This document shows, one piece after another, positions 1 through 9,905 of a DNA stretch of 64,000 bases. The notes under the pieces are model-generated. The model did no database searches, was not told the DNA's origin, and saw nothing but the letters and a program-made list of their open reading frames with translations. This stretch comes from Sinonovacula constricta (Eukaryota > Mollusca > Bivalvia > Cardiida > Solecurtidae), in contig CM017563.1 of NCBI GenBank assembly GCA_007844125.1, positions 15,607,663 to 15,671,662 on the forward strand, written 5' to 3'. The first letter of the stretch is position 1. Every line of letters starts with the position of its first letter. The translations under genes and the position numbers were made by a program.

Positions 1-37
1 TATATAACCTAAAGAATTTCTAGAACGCAGAATCTCT

Positions 38-88
38 AGAACATTCACGAAACCAGAACATTCACGAAACCAGAACATTCTCGAAACC
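38..88. repeat. Three 17-bp direct repeats (agaacattcacgaaacc)
   Basis: Three back-to-back copies of a 17-bp word, the last with one substitution (tcacg to tctcg), directly precede the 29-bp satellite. They may be the degraded edge of another tandem array. Confidence 0.7.
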
Positions 89-90
89 CA

Positions 91-1337
91 GTGTCTGGTC
101 AGATACAACAAACTGTGTAGTGTCTGGTCAGATACAACAAACAGTGTAGTGTCTGGTCAGATAAACAAACAGTGAAGTGTCTGATCAGATACAACAAACC
201 GTGTAGTTTCTGGTCAGATACAACAAACAGTGTAGTGTCTAATCATATACAACAAGCAGTGTAGTGTCTGATCAGATACAACAAACTATGGAGTGTCTGG
301 TCAGATACAACAAACAGTGAAGTGTCTGATCAGATACAACAAACATTGTAGTGTCTGGTCAGATACAACAAACAGTGAAGTGTCTGATCAGATACAACAA
401 ACAGTGTAGTGTCTGGTCAGATACAACAAGCAGTGTAGTGTCTGATCAGATACAACAAACAGTGTAGTTTCTGTTCAGATACAACAAACACTGTAGTGTC
501 TGGTCAGAAACAACAAACAGTGTAGTGTCTGATCAGATACAACAAGCAGTGTAGTGTCTGATCAGATACAACAAGCAGTGTAGTGTCTGATCTGATACAA
601 CAAACAGTGAAGTGTCTGGTCAGATACAGCAAACAGTGTAGTGACTGGTCAGATACAACAAACAGTGTAGTGTCTGGTCAGATACAACAAACAGTGTAGT
701 GTCTGATCAGATGCAACAAACAGTGTAGTTTCTGGTCAGATACAACAAACAGTGTAGTGTCTGGTCAGATACAACAAACAGTGTAGTGTCTGATCAGATA
801 CAACAAACAAAGTAGTGTCTGGTCAGATACAGCAAACAGTGTAGTGACTGGTCAGATACAACAAACAGTGAAGTGTCAGGTCAGATACAACAAACAGTGT
901 AGTGTCTGATCAGATACAACAAAAGGTGTAGTTTCTGGTCAGATACAACAAACAGTGTAGTGTCTGGTCAGATACAACAAACAGAGTAGTGTCTGATCAG
1001 ATACAACAAACAGAGTAGTGTCTGGTCAGATACAACAAACAGTGTAGTGTCTGATCAGATACAACAAACAAAGTAGTGTCTGATCAGATACAACAAACAG
1101 TGTAGTGACTGGTCAGATACAACAAACAGTGTAGTGTCTGGTCAGATACAACAAACAGTGTAGTGTCTGATCAGATACAACAAACAGTGTAGTTTCTGGT
1201 CAGATACAACAAACAGTGTAGTGTCTGGTCAGATACAACAAATAGTGTAGTGTCTGGTCAGATACAACAAACAGTGTAGTGTCTGGTCAGATACGACAAA
1301 CAGTGTAGTGTCTGGTCAGATACAACAAACAGTGTAG
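91..1337. repeat. 29-bp satellite, about 43 tandem copies
   Basis: The consensus is gtgtctggtcagatacaaca followed by aacagtgta. Consecutive unit starts lie 29 bp apart (for example 671 and 700). The main variants are ggtc versus gatc in the core, a gtttct variant and a gtgact variant. One early unit (about 155-180) is shortened by 2-3 bases. There are no unique spacers between units, so this is a satellite and not a CRISPR array. Because 29 is not a multiple of 3 and there is no long open frame, coding use is unlikely. The variants recur in blocks of 7 and 9 units, which indicates higher-order amplification. Confidence 0.95.
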
Positions 1338-2168
1338 CCCGGGGCCAAAAAGTCGTATAGATATAAAGCCCGCATTTTGGACATTTTGATTGGCTGCTAG
1401 AGCAGGGCCAAAAAGTCATATAGCTGTTAAATGAAATGGCGGCCATCTTGTATTTTTTGTCGATTGAAGATAATTTTTGCTGGAAATGTTCAAACCTAAA
1501 ACCAGTTCAAGACCATTTGACAATGTGAAATAATTTTTAACAAAATGGTGGTATGTAACCTGCAACCTTACGTGCCGATGGCCACAGATTTGGGATTTTC
1601 ATGACAGTGAAATTTACATGCACACTAAAAACGACAGCAGACGATAGCACTCAGACGCAATCGGGACCCCTCGGCGATTTCTTAGGAAATAGACCTCGGG
1701 AATCATATGCAGAGAAAGTAGTCCGTCCCTGATTGTGACCTCGCGTGATCACTATGAACAATGAAATACGAAATTCTAAATACAGACTGAAGAAAAGGTA
1801 AGCATGAGATTTTCATTGTTTGTTTGAGTGTTTTTAATGGATTTAGGTTTTTCTACATGGTATCGAAGGTCGCGATATTTTAACAAACGCGCTTAGGTAG
1901 CCGAATTACAATCGACCATATCACTGAATCTATAAATAGATGGTTGTATCACTACTATGGTTTACGAGGTTATTTTCCGAAAGTTACGGAAATGGCCGAG
2001 TTGTTACGATTGCACTTAGATGATAAACGCTGTTAAAGAATTACATCGTAAACAAATAAATTTATAATATTTGAAGATATATCGGGAGGAGAACATATGC
2101 TGGAGTTGTTGGCTAACATTTAAAATGAAACTAAATTAGATTATAAATAGCTATTTAATAAAATAGTC
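1338..2168. other. Gene-less spacer with a short duplicated motif
   Basis: No convincing gene. The word gggccaaaaagtc occurs twice near the left end (about 1342 and 1406), each followed by a tatag-like stretch. Near 1433-1450 there is a atggcggccatcttg-like repeat sequence. The rest is unremarkable AT-rich DNA. Confidence 0.5.
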
Positions 2169-2302
2169 AATAAATAAGTAATTTGATATAGACCCTGTTA
2201 TTTGTCTTCGGGACAGTCGTATTGGACCTCGGCCTTCGGCCTTTGGGCAATACGACTGCCCTCGGACAAATAATAGGGCCTGTATCAAATCACTTATTTA
2301 TT
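2169..2302. mobile_element. Palindromic (foldback) MITE-like element
   Basis: The left arm (2169-2224) starts aataaataagtaatttgata. The right arm (2248-2302) ends tatcaaatcacttatttatt. The arms are about 55 bp and complementary with only a few mismatches. The 23-base loop is itself self-complementary around ggccttcggcc. The element has no ORF, so it would be a non-autonomous foldback or MITE-type element, or a DNA hairpin with another role. No clear target-site duplication was recognised, so the family is not assigned. Confidence 0.7.
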
Positions 2303-2729
2303 AACATATAATTATGGAGTTTGGAAAGATTGAAAACAAGATCTACCATTTGGAACATGTTCTATATCTATAAGTGCTCTGAGAAACTATTGGAAGATCC
2401 CATACTGCTTGGCCAATGTTTGCCGCTTGCACATCAGTGCATACATCTACTGGTAGATAATCTATCTTTTTATTAAAACAGTGCTTTAAATGGAAAAATA
2501 TCTAAGGCTAACCTTTGGTAAGAATTGATCGATGAGAATAAAATGTATCATATGACAGTCCATATTTCATTACACAGAAACAAACAAGTTTTGTTTTCTA
2601 GTTTTGGTCTATCAACAGAAAAAAAAACTAGTTTCGTAATTGTATTATTTTTAATTTTTCTAGAAAAATAATAATAATATTTTACTATTTTCTTACATCC
2701 AGGGCCCATGAACGTTTGCAAATATGTAA

Positions 2730-2730
<1 letters not shown>
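2303..2730. other. Gene-less AT-rich spacer
   Basis: I see no gene, RNA or repeat here that I can name. Confidence 0.4.
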
Positions 2731-2783
<53 letters not shown>

Positions 2784-2818
2784 AGAGAAAGAGAGGGAGA
2801 GAGAGAGAGGGGAGAGAA

Positions 2819-2869
<51 letters not shown>
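2731..2869. repeat. (GA)n microsatellite
   Basis: Almost pure GA dinucleotide tract with occasional ggga or aaag interruptions. The opposite strand gives artificial Leu-Ser open frames, which are not genes. Confidence 0.97.
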
Positions 2870-2872
<3 letters not shown>

Positions 2873-3000
2873 TGGGAGCAATTGTTTGAGTCTCGAAAAC
2901 GGTAATTGGGTCTCAAATATGAGTGTGGGCGTTTTTAGAAAAAAATAAACTATTCCCTATGGAACAATTTACGACATTTTATTATTTTTATATCTTGACG

Positions 3001-3060
3001 CAACGTCATGACGTAACTTTGGCTTGAAGTCATGACGTCGTCTTGATGCGGCGTCAGGTC
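3001..3060. promoter_or_regulatory. CRE-like palindromes upstream of the broken gene
   Basis: The word gtcatgacgt occurs twice (3005-3014 and 3029-3038). Each carries a TGACGT half-site of the CREB/ATF element, and the second (tgacgtcg) is 7 of 8 to the full CRE. They lie about 100 bp upstream of the ATG at 3130, so they could be remains of its promoter. This is sequence likeness only. Confidence 0.3.
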
Positions 3061-3129
3061 TATAGAGTCGCTGTTGCTTGACAACGGCTCAGTTATCTTC
3101 AAACTGTTCATATGATACACGCTTTTTAA

Positions 3130-3921
3130 ATGGGGAATTTACTCTGTAATCCCTGTAGAACGGATCACCCGAAAGAGAAATGTGAGAAAGAAATCGCCAA
3201 GTAAGGCTGCTGAGTTTATCCCTAGAAGAAAAGTTCAATCCGCTCGAGTTTCAAGTGATAATGAGATAAAAACCGGGAAATGTAAAATCCATATGGATGA
3301 AATTGACTGTAACGGACAGGACGAACAACATGATTTAAAATCGGGTAAGGTTGTCGACGTACCGAATATTAATAGCGTTGGTTCAGAAACCGCAGCTGAC
3401 ATGGATGGCAATGTTGCAATCTCTTAAAATTTAGAAGATCTAATGAAGCTAGATGAAATGCAGCGCATCTCGAGGGAGTCAGACATAAAAGGTGACATTG
3501 GTTATCTCCATGATGATGTTACAACTCCCAAGACACCGGAAAGAAAGGTGGATATGTGTCAGAATGAACTCAATGGCGAAAAAGTGTACAGTGCTGACAG
3601 AATGGAACATTTTGAAGAGGAATTTGAACGTCCACATACTTGTCTAGCTAATACAATTGACGTGCGCGATGGCAAAAGAGAAGATATCACTATTCTCGCA
3701 GTAGAAGCCAAAAATGAGTTTGATGAAACGGATGCAGATGCCGTGGATGCAGACGCTGAAGCTGGCAACATACTTTTGGCGTCCGATCAAGCTTTGCGAT
3801 CATACGGCGTGTGCTTGTTTGAAGATGAAATCCCAGAAGATCCAGTGAAAGCAAGTCGCTTGCCAGTGGCCTGGAGAATGTAAATCCGGACACAAGAGAC
3901 GCCAATGGGGAGTTTGACTAA
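3130..3921 (+). pseudogene. Broken single-block coding sequence, family unknown (MGNLLC start)
   Basis: The region reads as protein almost continuously but not in one frame. It begins at an ATG (3130) with MGNLLCNPCRTDHPKEK. Gly2 followed by Cys6 and Cys9 is the pattern of a myristoylated and palmitoylated N-terminus. That frame stops at TAA near 3202. The next frame over, open from before 3182, continues with a Lys/Arg/Ser-rich stretch, meets an in-frame TAA at 3425-3427, resumes from 3428 and runs through an Asp/Glu/Ala-rich segment (about 3700-3770) to a stop at 3881. A switch back to the first frame near 3829-3865 would give a natural-looking end, ENVNPDTRDANGEFD, with a stop at 3919-3921. 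Two frameshifts plus one stop suggest a pseudogene, possibly a processed copy since no intron is evident. The composition looks acidic and disordered and I recognise no domain. Alternatives are a short-exon gene with introns I failed to place, or base-call errors. Confidence 0.45.
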
Positions 3922-4460
3922 TTGCACAACACACGCTGCATTTATCAGAGTTTCTGTGGAGAGGGATCAAAGGAATGTCGCAGACCTTTGTGTAAAAGGA
4001 GCGAAAAGTCACCGGAACACTAGCATGAGGACTCGTACTAGCATTTGAAACATTAAGGGTCAAATCTTCCCGATGATAACGACAATACTGCACAAGAAAA
4101 ATCGTTGATTCAAAGCATCAAAGGCGATGCAAAAACTGGAAGTTAAAATTAAAGGTAAAAAGGTTAAAGTAATATGGGAGCAAGTTATAAAGACATATTT
4201 GGAAAGGTTTTATTAAAAGTTTTTGAATTTAAAAATCTCGAGAAAAAGTATGTATTACGTATAGGCCTATTCCTGAGACCATAGAATGGTTTAAAACAAA
4301 ATAAGAGCAAAACCCGACTCCATTTAATAGGTCTTCCAAGCGGTTACATTGTTAGAAAAAAGGTGCCAAATTAATATAATTAACAAGGAAACTAAAGTGT
4401 ACAAGCAGAAATTGCACATATGCAGGAGCCCCCACATTGCACAAATAATTATTGTTTAGA
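3922..4460. other. Gene-less spacer
   Basis: Nothing recognisable. The first frame after the broken gene stays open to about 4048 by chance. Confidence 0.4.
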
Positions 4461-4717
4461 TAGTATTTTTCTGGAACACAGTATTATGTATACAAACAAC
4501 AATTATTAATATTTCCTAAACCTAATAGTATTTTTCTGGAACATAGCATTATGTATACAAAGAACAATGTTTAATATTTTTAAAGTAAATAGTATTTTTC
4601 TGGAACATAGCATTATGTATACAAAGAACAATGTTTAATATTTTTAAAGTAAATAGTATTTTTCTGGAACATAGTATTATCTATACAAAGAACAATGTTT
4701 AATATTTCCTAAACTTA
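4461..4717. repeat. 64-bp tandem repeat, four copies
   Basis: Units begin with tagtatttttctggaaca at 4461, 4526, 4590 and 4654, so the period is 64-65 bp. The two middle copies are virtually identical and the outer ones slightly diverged, as expected for local slippage or unequal exchange. Confidence 0.9.
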
Positions 4718-5060
4718 ACCTACTTCTCACATTTAAAGTGAAATGAGTGAAGACAAACTGAGAGAATCAGTAAAGACAGAACGATCTAGAACGTCTTTAA
4801 TCCAGATGATATAAATGTTGTAACAAAGCAATGTTACTACCTAAGCATGTGCTACTGTGGTTTATAAATACACACTGAGCTGACCTTAAGAATACATAAG
4901 TTGCTGTCAAATGAAAGGTAGTTCATGTCATTCAATAGAGGAAAGAAATAACTACAAAAATAAATTATCTTATTATTCAAGAAGGATATTACTTTCTAGT
5001 AAATATGGGTGTAAGGACGAAATACTTAGCCCGAACATATTTTGTTATTTTTGGCCAAAT
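4718..5060. other. Gene-less spacer
   Basis: Short chance open frames only; no recognisable feature. Confidence 0.4.
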
Positions 5061-5540
5061 GTTCGTGTAATAAAGGTCTTGACAAGAAATAAATCTCATT
5101 TAGGTCTAGGGTTTGAACCCAGAACCCTCTGATCCCGAGTCCATAAACTTAACCTCTTGACCAAGAACACATTAACTATATTATAAATGCTTTCTTGGTG
5201 TATTTCAAACGTCTCTTTAATGGTCATCCAAATGGTTAACAATATTTTTCATAACTTGTCATAACGGGTCTAAGATTTGAATTCGGAACCATGTTATCCT
5301 GAGTCTATAAACTTAACCTCTTGACAAAGAACACTTCAAGCATATTATAAATGCTTTCTTGGTGTGTTGGACGTTTCTAGTAGGCAAGTGAATTAAACAT
5401 TCGAATCTTAAATAAGATTCTTTTGAAAACTTATCGTGAACGGCAAGTGATTGAACTTGCGCCCCCCCCCCCCAGACACATACACATCTAGAGTCTCAAA
5501 CTCTTGACCACAAACAGAGATGCTATAAAAGCATTCCTGC
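5061..5540 (-). mobile_element. Cluster of tRNA-derived SINE-like copies
   Basis: On the minus strand, 5109-5163 contains a B-box-like ggttcaaaccc and an A-box-like tggtcaagaggttaag at tRNA-like spacing. A second related copy follows at about 5261-5330 (A-box-like sequence again facing minus), and both share the flank attataaatgctttcttgg. A third, weaker copy lies at about 5440-5520, interrupted by a poly-C run. They look like diverged copies of a tRNA-headed SINE or of decayed tRNA pseudogenes. No functional tRNA fold is claimed. Confidence 0.5.
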
Positions 5541-5560
5541 ACGCTGGAAGCACTGGAAAT

Positions 5561-6140
5561 GCTATGTTTTAGATTTGCGGACCTTAAAGAAATCGTTAAT
5601 GTATCATAGTGTACCATGCATACTCAATAGACCATTCAGAACAAACTTTTTCTGGCTATGGACTGTTTCGTTGCTAATAGGTAATCTCAATTTGTAAGCA
5701 TGCAGTTCGAACAAAGAAGGATGTACCGACGAACATTCCTATCTACTTTCGTAAGGAAGGGCCTACAGAGTATCTATGTACATTTACGTTAACATTTTTA
5801 TATAAAAAAATAAACCAAAATCTCTCTTTTTTACCATGTTTTCGTAAAGTAACAGACATGAAAATTAAAAAGAAAAAAAAAAAAAAAATAGAACGCCGTT
5901 AACCGAATTAGGACCCGAATTGTATCAGGGTTAGAAGGGGCGGTAAGTGTAAATGGGCACCGGAAGTAGTACCCCGGACAGTTGTCTGTTGTTTTTGATA
6001 TTTTAATGCATATGTTTTTGTTTATTTAGTGACTGTATTTGCTATAATTAAAGCAATTTCATGCAATATGGTGTAAAACAAAGCTTCGCCATTTTAGAAT
6101 TATATAACTGCACTCCCATGCTCAATAGTGGACTGATCCA
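5561..6140. other. Gene-less spacer
   Basis: AT-rich with a poly-A run near 5870-5890. No recognisable gene. Confidence 0.4.
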
Positions 6141-6507
6141 TTCAATCGTACCTACTCGGCGATCACCGGCAAGCTTCGGATATATCACCACGTAAGTAAT
6201 TGTAGGAATACACCAGTTGGTGATTTGCCCCAGCGAATAACTTCTCATTGCATTATGTAAACAAAGATTGCTGACTTTTCAAAGTGCATGCAGTACGCTG
6301 TAGATATGATGGAGATTCAACACTCCTTGAAAGAAGAGCAGATTGCTTCGTTGAAAAATATGTTTAACTTAGTTGATACTGTATGTATATTACCAACAGG
6401 ATTTGGTAAAAGTGTAATATATCAGTTATTACCCTGCATGCACTCGGATCACGCTTCGGTGTTGTCTATATCCGAAGCTTGCCGGAGATCGCCGATTAGG
6501 TACGATT
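6141..6507. repeat. Inverted repeat flanking the helicase start
   Basis: A 42-bp left arm (about 6142-6183, containing cggcaagcttcggatata) is the near-perfect reverse complement of about 6466-6507 (tatatccgaagcttgccgg and onward). The arms enclose about 280 bp that include the ATG and ATP-binding motif of the helicase fragment. This could be a foldback insertion or two opposite copies of one short repeat. Confidence 0.75.
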
Positions 6508-6623
6508 GCCATTTCGGATGTAGTTCGTCAATATGGCGGCGACAGCATTATTTCCGAGGTGATTACGTAGAGGACGGAATTACCCGAGGAGTTCCGAGTG
6601 TGATCCATTTAGACCGGCACTAA
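6288..6623 (+). pseudogene. N-terminal fragment of a RecQ-like DNA helicase
   Basis: The ATG-initiated frame begins with a stretch typical of the first lobe of RecQ-family superfamily-2 helicases. A Gln-containing motif 0 (SLKEEQIASL, residues about 12-22) is followed by Walker A/motif I, LPTGFGKSVIYQLLP (about residues 35-49), which in this family binds ATP. After residue 51 the similarity stops abruptly and the remaining 60 residues coincide with the right arm of an inverted repeat and GC-richer sequence. Motifs Ia, II (DEAH) and III-VI are missing and no following exon was found. It is therefore a truncated copy or a single exon of a gene whose other parts are not visible. Such helicase fragments are common in invertebrate genomes, often in repeats; an origin from a transposon is inference. 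Confidence 0.6.
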
Positions 6624-6710
6624 TCATTGCATTAAAAATGTGCGGCTATACTATTAAAAAATACGGTTCATGTTTTCAGGGGAGGATGACCGTCTTCGCG
6701 ACTCATACCT
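6530..6710 (+). pseudogene. Fragment sharing a motif with the 21.8-kb coding fragment
   Basis: The stretch around 6573-6598 (aggacggaattacccgagga, then gttccga) matches the minus strand at about 21810-21838 almost base for base. In the other copy that stretch encodes RTELPKEFR. Here the same frame reads RTELPEEFR, reached only with a 2-base length difference upstream and interrupted downstream by stops. A further in-register piece, ALIIALKMCGY, follows in another frame. I read this as a decayed second copy of the same unnamed coding element. Confidence 0.45.
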
Positions 6711-6719
6711 TTTATTCGC

Positions 6720-8428
6720 AGAGGCCCTGTTATTAGATAATAAATTGGTCTTTTTCACAATGTATAATTTTGGGGTTCACAAAGAAACGGTTTGCTGTTG
6801 AATTGCTTCCAAAGTTGCGACATTTACTATGGCGTAAAGAACAAATTTATTTAGCGTCGTGTAAAATTCCGCAAAATAAACTTTCCCCACATGCAAATTA
6901 CATTGAGCATTCCATATATAGGCGTCGCCAATGAAAGTAAGGCAAGGTAAATAATTAGTACATATGTACATAAAAGTGAATAATGTTTATTTCTTTGAAG
7001 AAATTCCAATAATTAGGATGTGGAAAGTAAACTGTGTTGAAACTTTAAAAGTTTAATAGTGAAATAAATTATGTGCATAAAAACTTCACAATTATTGGAT
7101 TTTTTTTTTCAATATGATCTCAAAATTTGTACCTTGTCCTCTCACCCTCCTCCTCACCAGCTTCATCTGCCTATAGATCCAAGGGATATCTGGCATTTAT
7201 CGTTTTAATTACAGGAAATTTAAATAGTTCTTTTTGTGAAGACAATTATATCTGACAGTCTTTTTTACTAAAATAGAAAACTTAATGAAGATAATAAAAT
7301 ATTAACATAATTTGGCTAATCATTTTATAGCCCGAAGCAGTTTACACATTGCTAGTTGAATAAAATTACTGATTTTTTGTTGTTTCGAAGTTTGCCTTAC
7401 TGTTCATTTTAAATAACCTTTTATATGTACATGGCATGCATAAATATTTAAAATTGCTATGATTTTAAGTGCATTTTACTTTGATAATTTTGTTTTATTA
7501 CATCATTGTTATTCTACATCATATTTTTAATAAATTTGGGTTTAAACACAAGCCCCATCAAAGACCTACCTTACTCCATATTATTTCTATGAAACAGGTG
7601 ATGATTATCTAGCTAATTGTTTATGCACCTTTTAGTACAGCAGGGTTAACAAGTCTTACTTGGTTGTTATCCTTTAATTCCAACACTACACCAGAAAATA
7701 GTAAAACAATCCAGCCCCTAACGCCATGCGCTTGAAAATGAGGTACCGCGTAATTTTTACACGCCAGTGATAATCATCAACCTACTTTATAGAACACACT
7801 ACACTAATTTTTATCATACACGACTTAATCGAGATTAGAACGTTTTTGTAATCGTATTTCCATGTATGAAGATAATGCACTATGTGCAATTCTGAATAAA
7901 ATATTGTTCTGTTCTGTTCTCATCTGTCAAAGTCTTCATGAGAAAAGGATAAACACGATAATAATATATTGCAACTTATCACGACCTCTTCATGAAATGA
8001 AACAAGTAATTAATAGACATGTCATTCATCTTAAAAACTACCCGGCATGTTTAATTTGAGCTACGAACATGTCTTAATTGTTTGCTCATTTAAAAACTAA
8101 TTAACTCATCGCTGGAAATAATAATATTGACACATCTTCTTTTGGTGTATTAAATTATCTTAACTATTTCTAGTTTTTACACAATGAAACATAAACTTTA
8201 ATAACTCTTTCATCACTTTGACAGAGAGGATAGAACATTTCCATGTTTTAGATTTCTCCCGAATTAGCCTCCTGCATTTTCATGGGGCATAACCACGTAG
8301 CGTCGCTGTGTTTGTTCAGAATCCCAGACACACGCTACACGGTCACGTGCTCTATTGCTGTGCTGGCGGCTTACGACAATTTAAGATGAACCAATAAAAC
8401 GCATCGTAGAAGAGCTAGGGGGGAAGAT
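6720..8428. other. Gene-less AT-rich spacer
   Basis: No coding region, RNA or repeat structure that I can support. A somewhat GC-richer patch begins near 8240, just before the small ORF at 8429. It includes a ccaat word at about 8390. Confidence 0.4.
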
Positions 8429-8587
8429 ATGCCGGGTAAGTTTCTGCTGATAGCTACTGTTCTTTTATTATTGGCAACAGTATATTTTAATTATGCCTCG
8501 GAAAGGCGAAAATTACGTGCGATATCTTCCAGGGAGTGGGGGGGGGGGGGCGTTTTGTCGAGTTTGATTTTTCAGAAAGATGCCTAG
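8429..8587 (+). CDS. Small ORF with a signal-peptide-like N-terminus (hypothetical)
   Basis: A 52-codon ATG frame starts MPGKFLLIATVLLLLATVYF: a basic residue at position 4, then about 16 hydrophobic residues, then an Arg/Lys-rich segment. That is the layout of a signal peptide or signal anchor. The frame runs through a 13-base G run (Trp-Gly-Gly-Gly-Gly), so one G more or less would change the C-terminus. A ggtaagt at codons 3-4 could alternatively be a splice donor, giving a first exon of only a few codons. A ccaat word lies about 40 bp upstream. Similarity to known peptides was not recognised, and a chance origin is quite possible. Confidence 0.25.
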   Translation: MPGKFLLIATVLLLLATVYFNYASERRKLRAISSREWGGGGVLSSLIFQKDA

Positions 8588-9110
8588 TTTTGAATAGGGA
8601 TAGAACAGCGATAGCTTAATAGATTTTAATGCGTTTTGTTGATAAATGAATGAAAGAGAAAAGAATAACGGAGGTAGCACACAACCCCCCCGTCCCCCCC
8701 GAGATTTTTGTTATTTCCTTCTAGAAGCGAAATTTTTTGATCTTATTTTAAGTGTTGTGTGATTAAATATTCACAAAATTTTGAAAATCAAAACATTTTC
8801 AAACAAGACATAAACATTTTTAGAATATTTCGGTCAACTTTGAACTTTGACCCAATATAACATTTTTAGTGCATTTAATCGCATTTAAAAATATGGAATT
8901 CTATATTGTTCGGAGCTGTTACAAAGTACTCAAATTAACAAAATGAATGCAGTTTTGAATTTATTCATGTTTTTATTACTTTATCATTGTTAAAATGTTG
9001 TAAAGTCTAGATCTCTCACAGAAAAGGAGAAACATGACATTTTTGTAGGGCGTACCCTTAAGAGACACCGGGTTTGCAAAAAATAACAAACAACACAAGC
9101 GTTTTATTTT
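8588..9110. other. Gene-less spacer
   Basis: Contains short poly-G and poly-C runs. Nothing else stands out. Confidence 0.35.
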
Positions 9111-9179
9111 TAAATTTTGGTTTTGTTACATTTTAGTGTTTTTCTTCCTTATCCAACAACGGACCTGCCAGAGGTAGAA

Positions 9180-9290
9180 TGGCTTTCATCATCATCAGAA
9201 GTATTTGATGTGAGGAAAACATAATATGCTTAGTCAATTATGAGTCCGATGCGTGGAAAGTTACGTTAATACTCACCCGATTAACCTCCT
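9180..9290. repeat. C1q 3'-flank block, copy 1
   Basis: Recurs in diverged form at about 34316-34415 and 38880-38985 and in the third unit. Shared landmarks are catcatcat plus agaag, a aaaacatAatat-like word, and actcacc at the right end. On the minus strand the last word reads ggtgagt, a perfect splice donor. The block lies about 1.9 kb beyond the C1q stop codon in block A and in the later units, so it belongs to the duplicated locus. Confidence 0.6.
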
Positions 9291-9671
9291 TATGTCAAAG
9301 CTACATGCAATAAAATCTTGTGTTAAAATTAAACCGCGGTTGGAGCGCTCAACAAACCAGGTTTAAGCACCCCAGTCGATACTTTTGCAGACTGACCGTC
9401 CAAAGGCGGTAACTGCTGATATTTCTTTTTTGTGTGTTTTGTCTCATCTCGTTGTTTTTGTCACTTTTACATTTACCCCCTTTGCCTTTTTCTAGAGGTA
9501 GTTTAGATTTAAATATCTGTGGTAGTTCTAATAGGACATTTTCTTAATTAGGTATTCAGTAGGAAAAAATATATACATTATAATTATTGTAAGTGTTACA
9601 CCTCCGATACACTTGTTTAGAATGAAACAAATAATGTGAATGTGAATATTTAGGTTATGTAAATATTTAAC

Positions 9672-9905
9672 ATCTTCTCATACATATTTACATTCTTTTA
9701 GAAACATATTCAACGTCCTTCTCAAACATATTTAACGTCCTTCTCAAACATATTTAACGTTCTTCTCAAACATATTTAACGTCCCTCTCAAACATATTTA
9801 GCATTCTTGTCAAACATATTTACCATTCTTCTTAACATTTTATCATTCTTCTCAAACATATTTAGCATTCATCTCAAACATATTAAACATTCTTGTCAAA
9901 CAAAT
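9672..9905. repeat. 22-bp tandem repeat (ttctcaaacatatttaacgt family)
   Basis: About ten imperfect copies with a 22-bp period. The left half is well preserved and the right half degenerate; similar words continue to about 10060. A reduced, diverged counterpart lies at about 39825-39920 in the duplicated unit. Confidence 0.8.

Noticed and set aside
91..1337. CRISPR array
   Set aside because: Units are contiguous 29-bp copies without unique spacers, and the genome is eukaryotic. It is a satellite.
2548..2916. 122-aa Leu-Ser-rich protein on the minus strand
   Set aside because: Translation of the GA microsatellite with alternative frames equally open.
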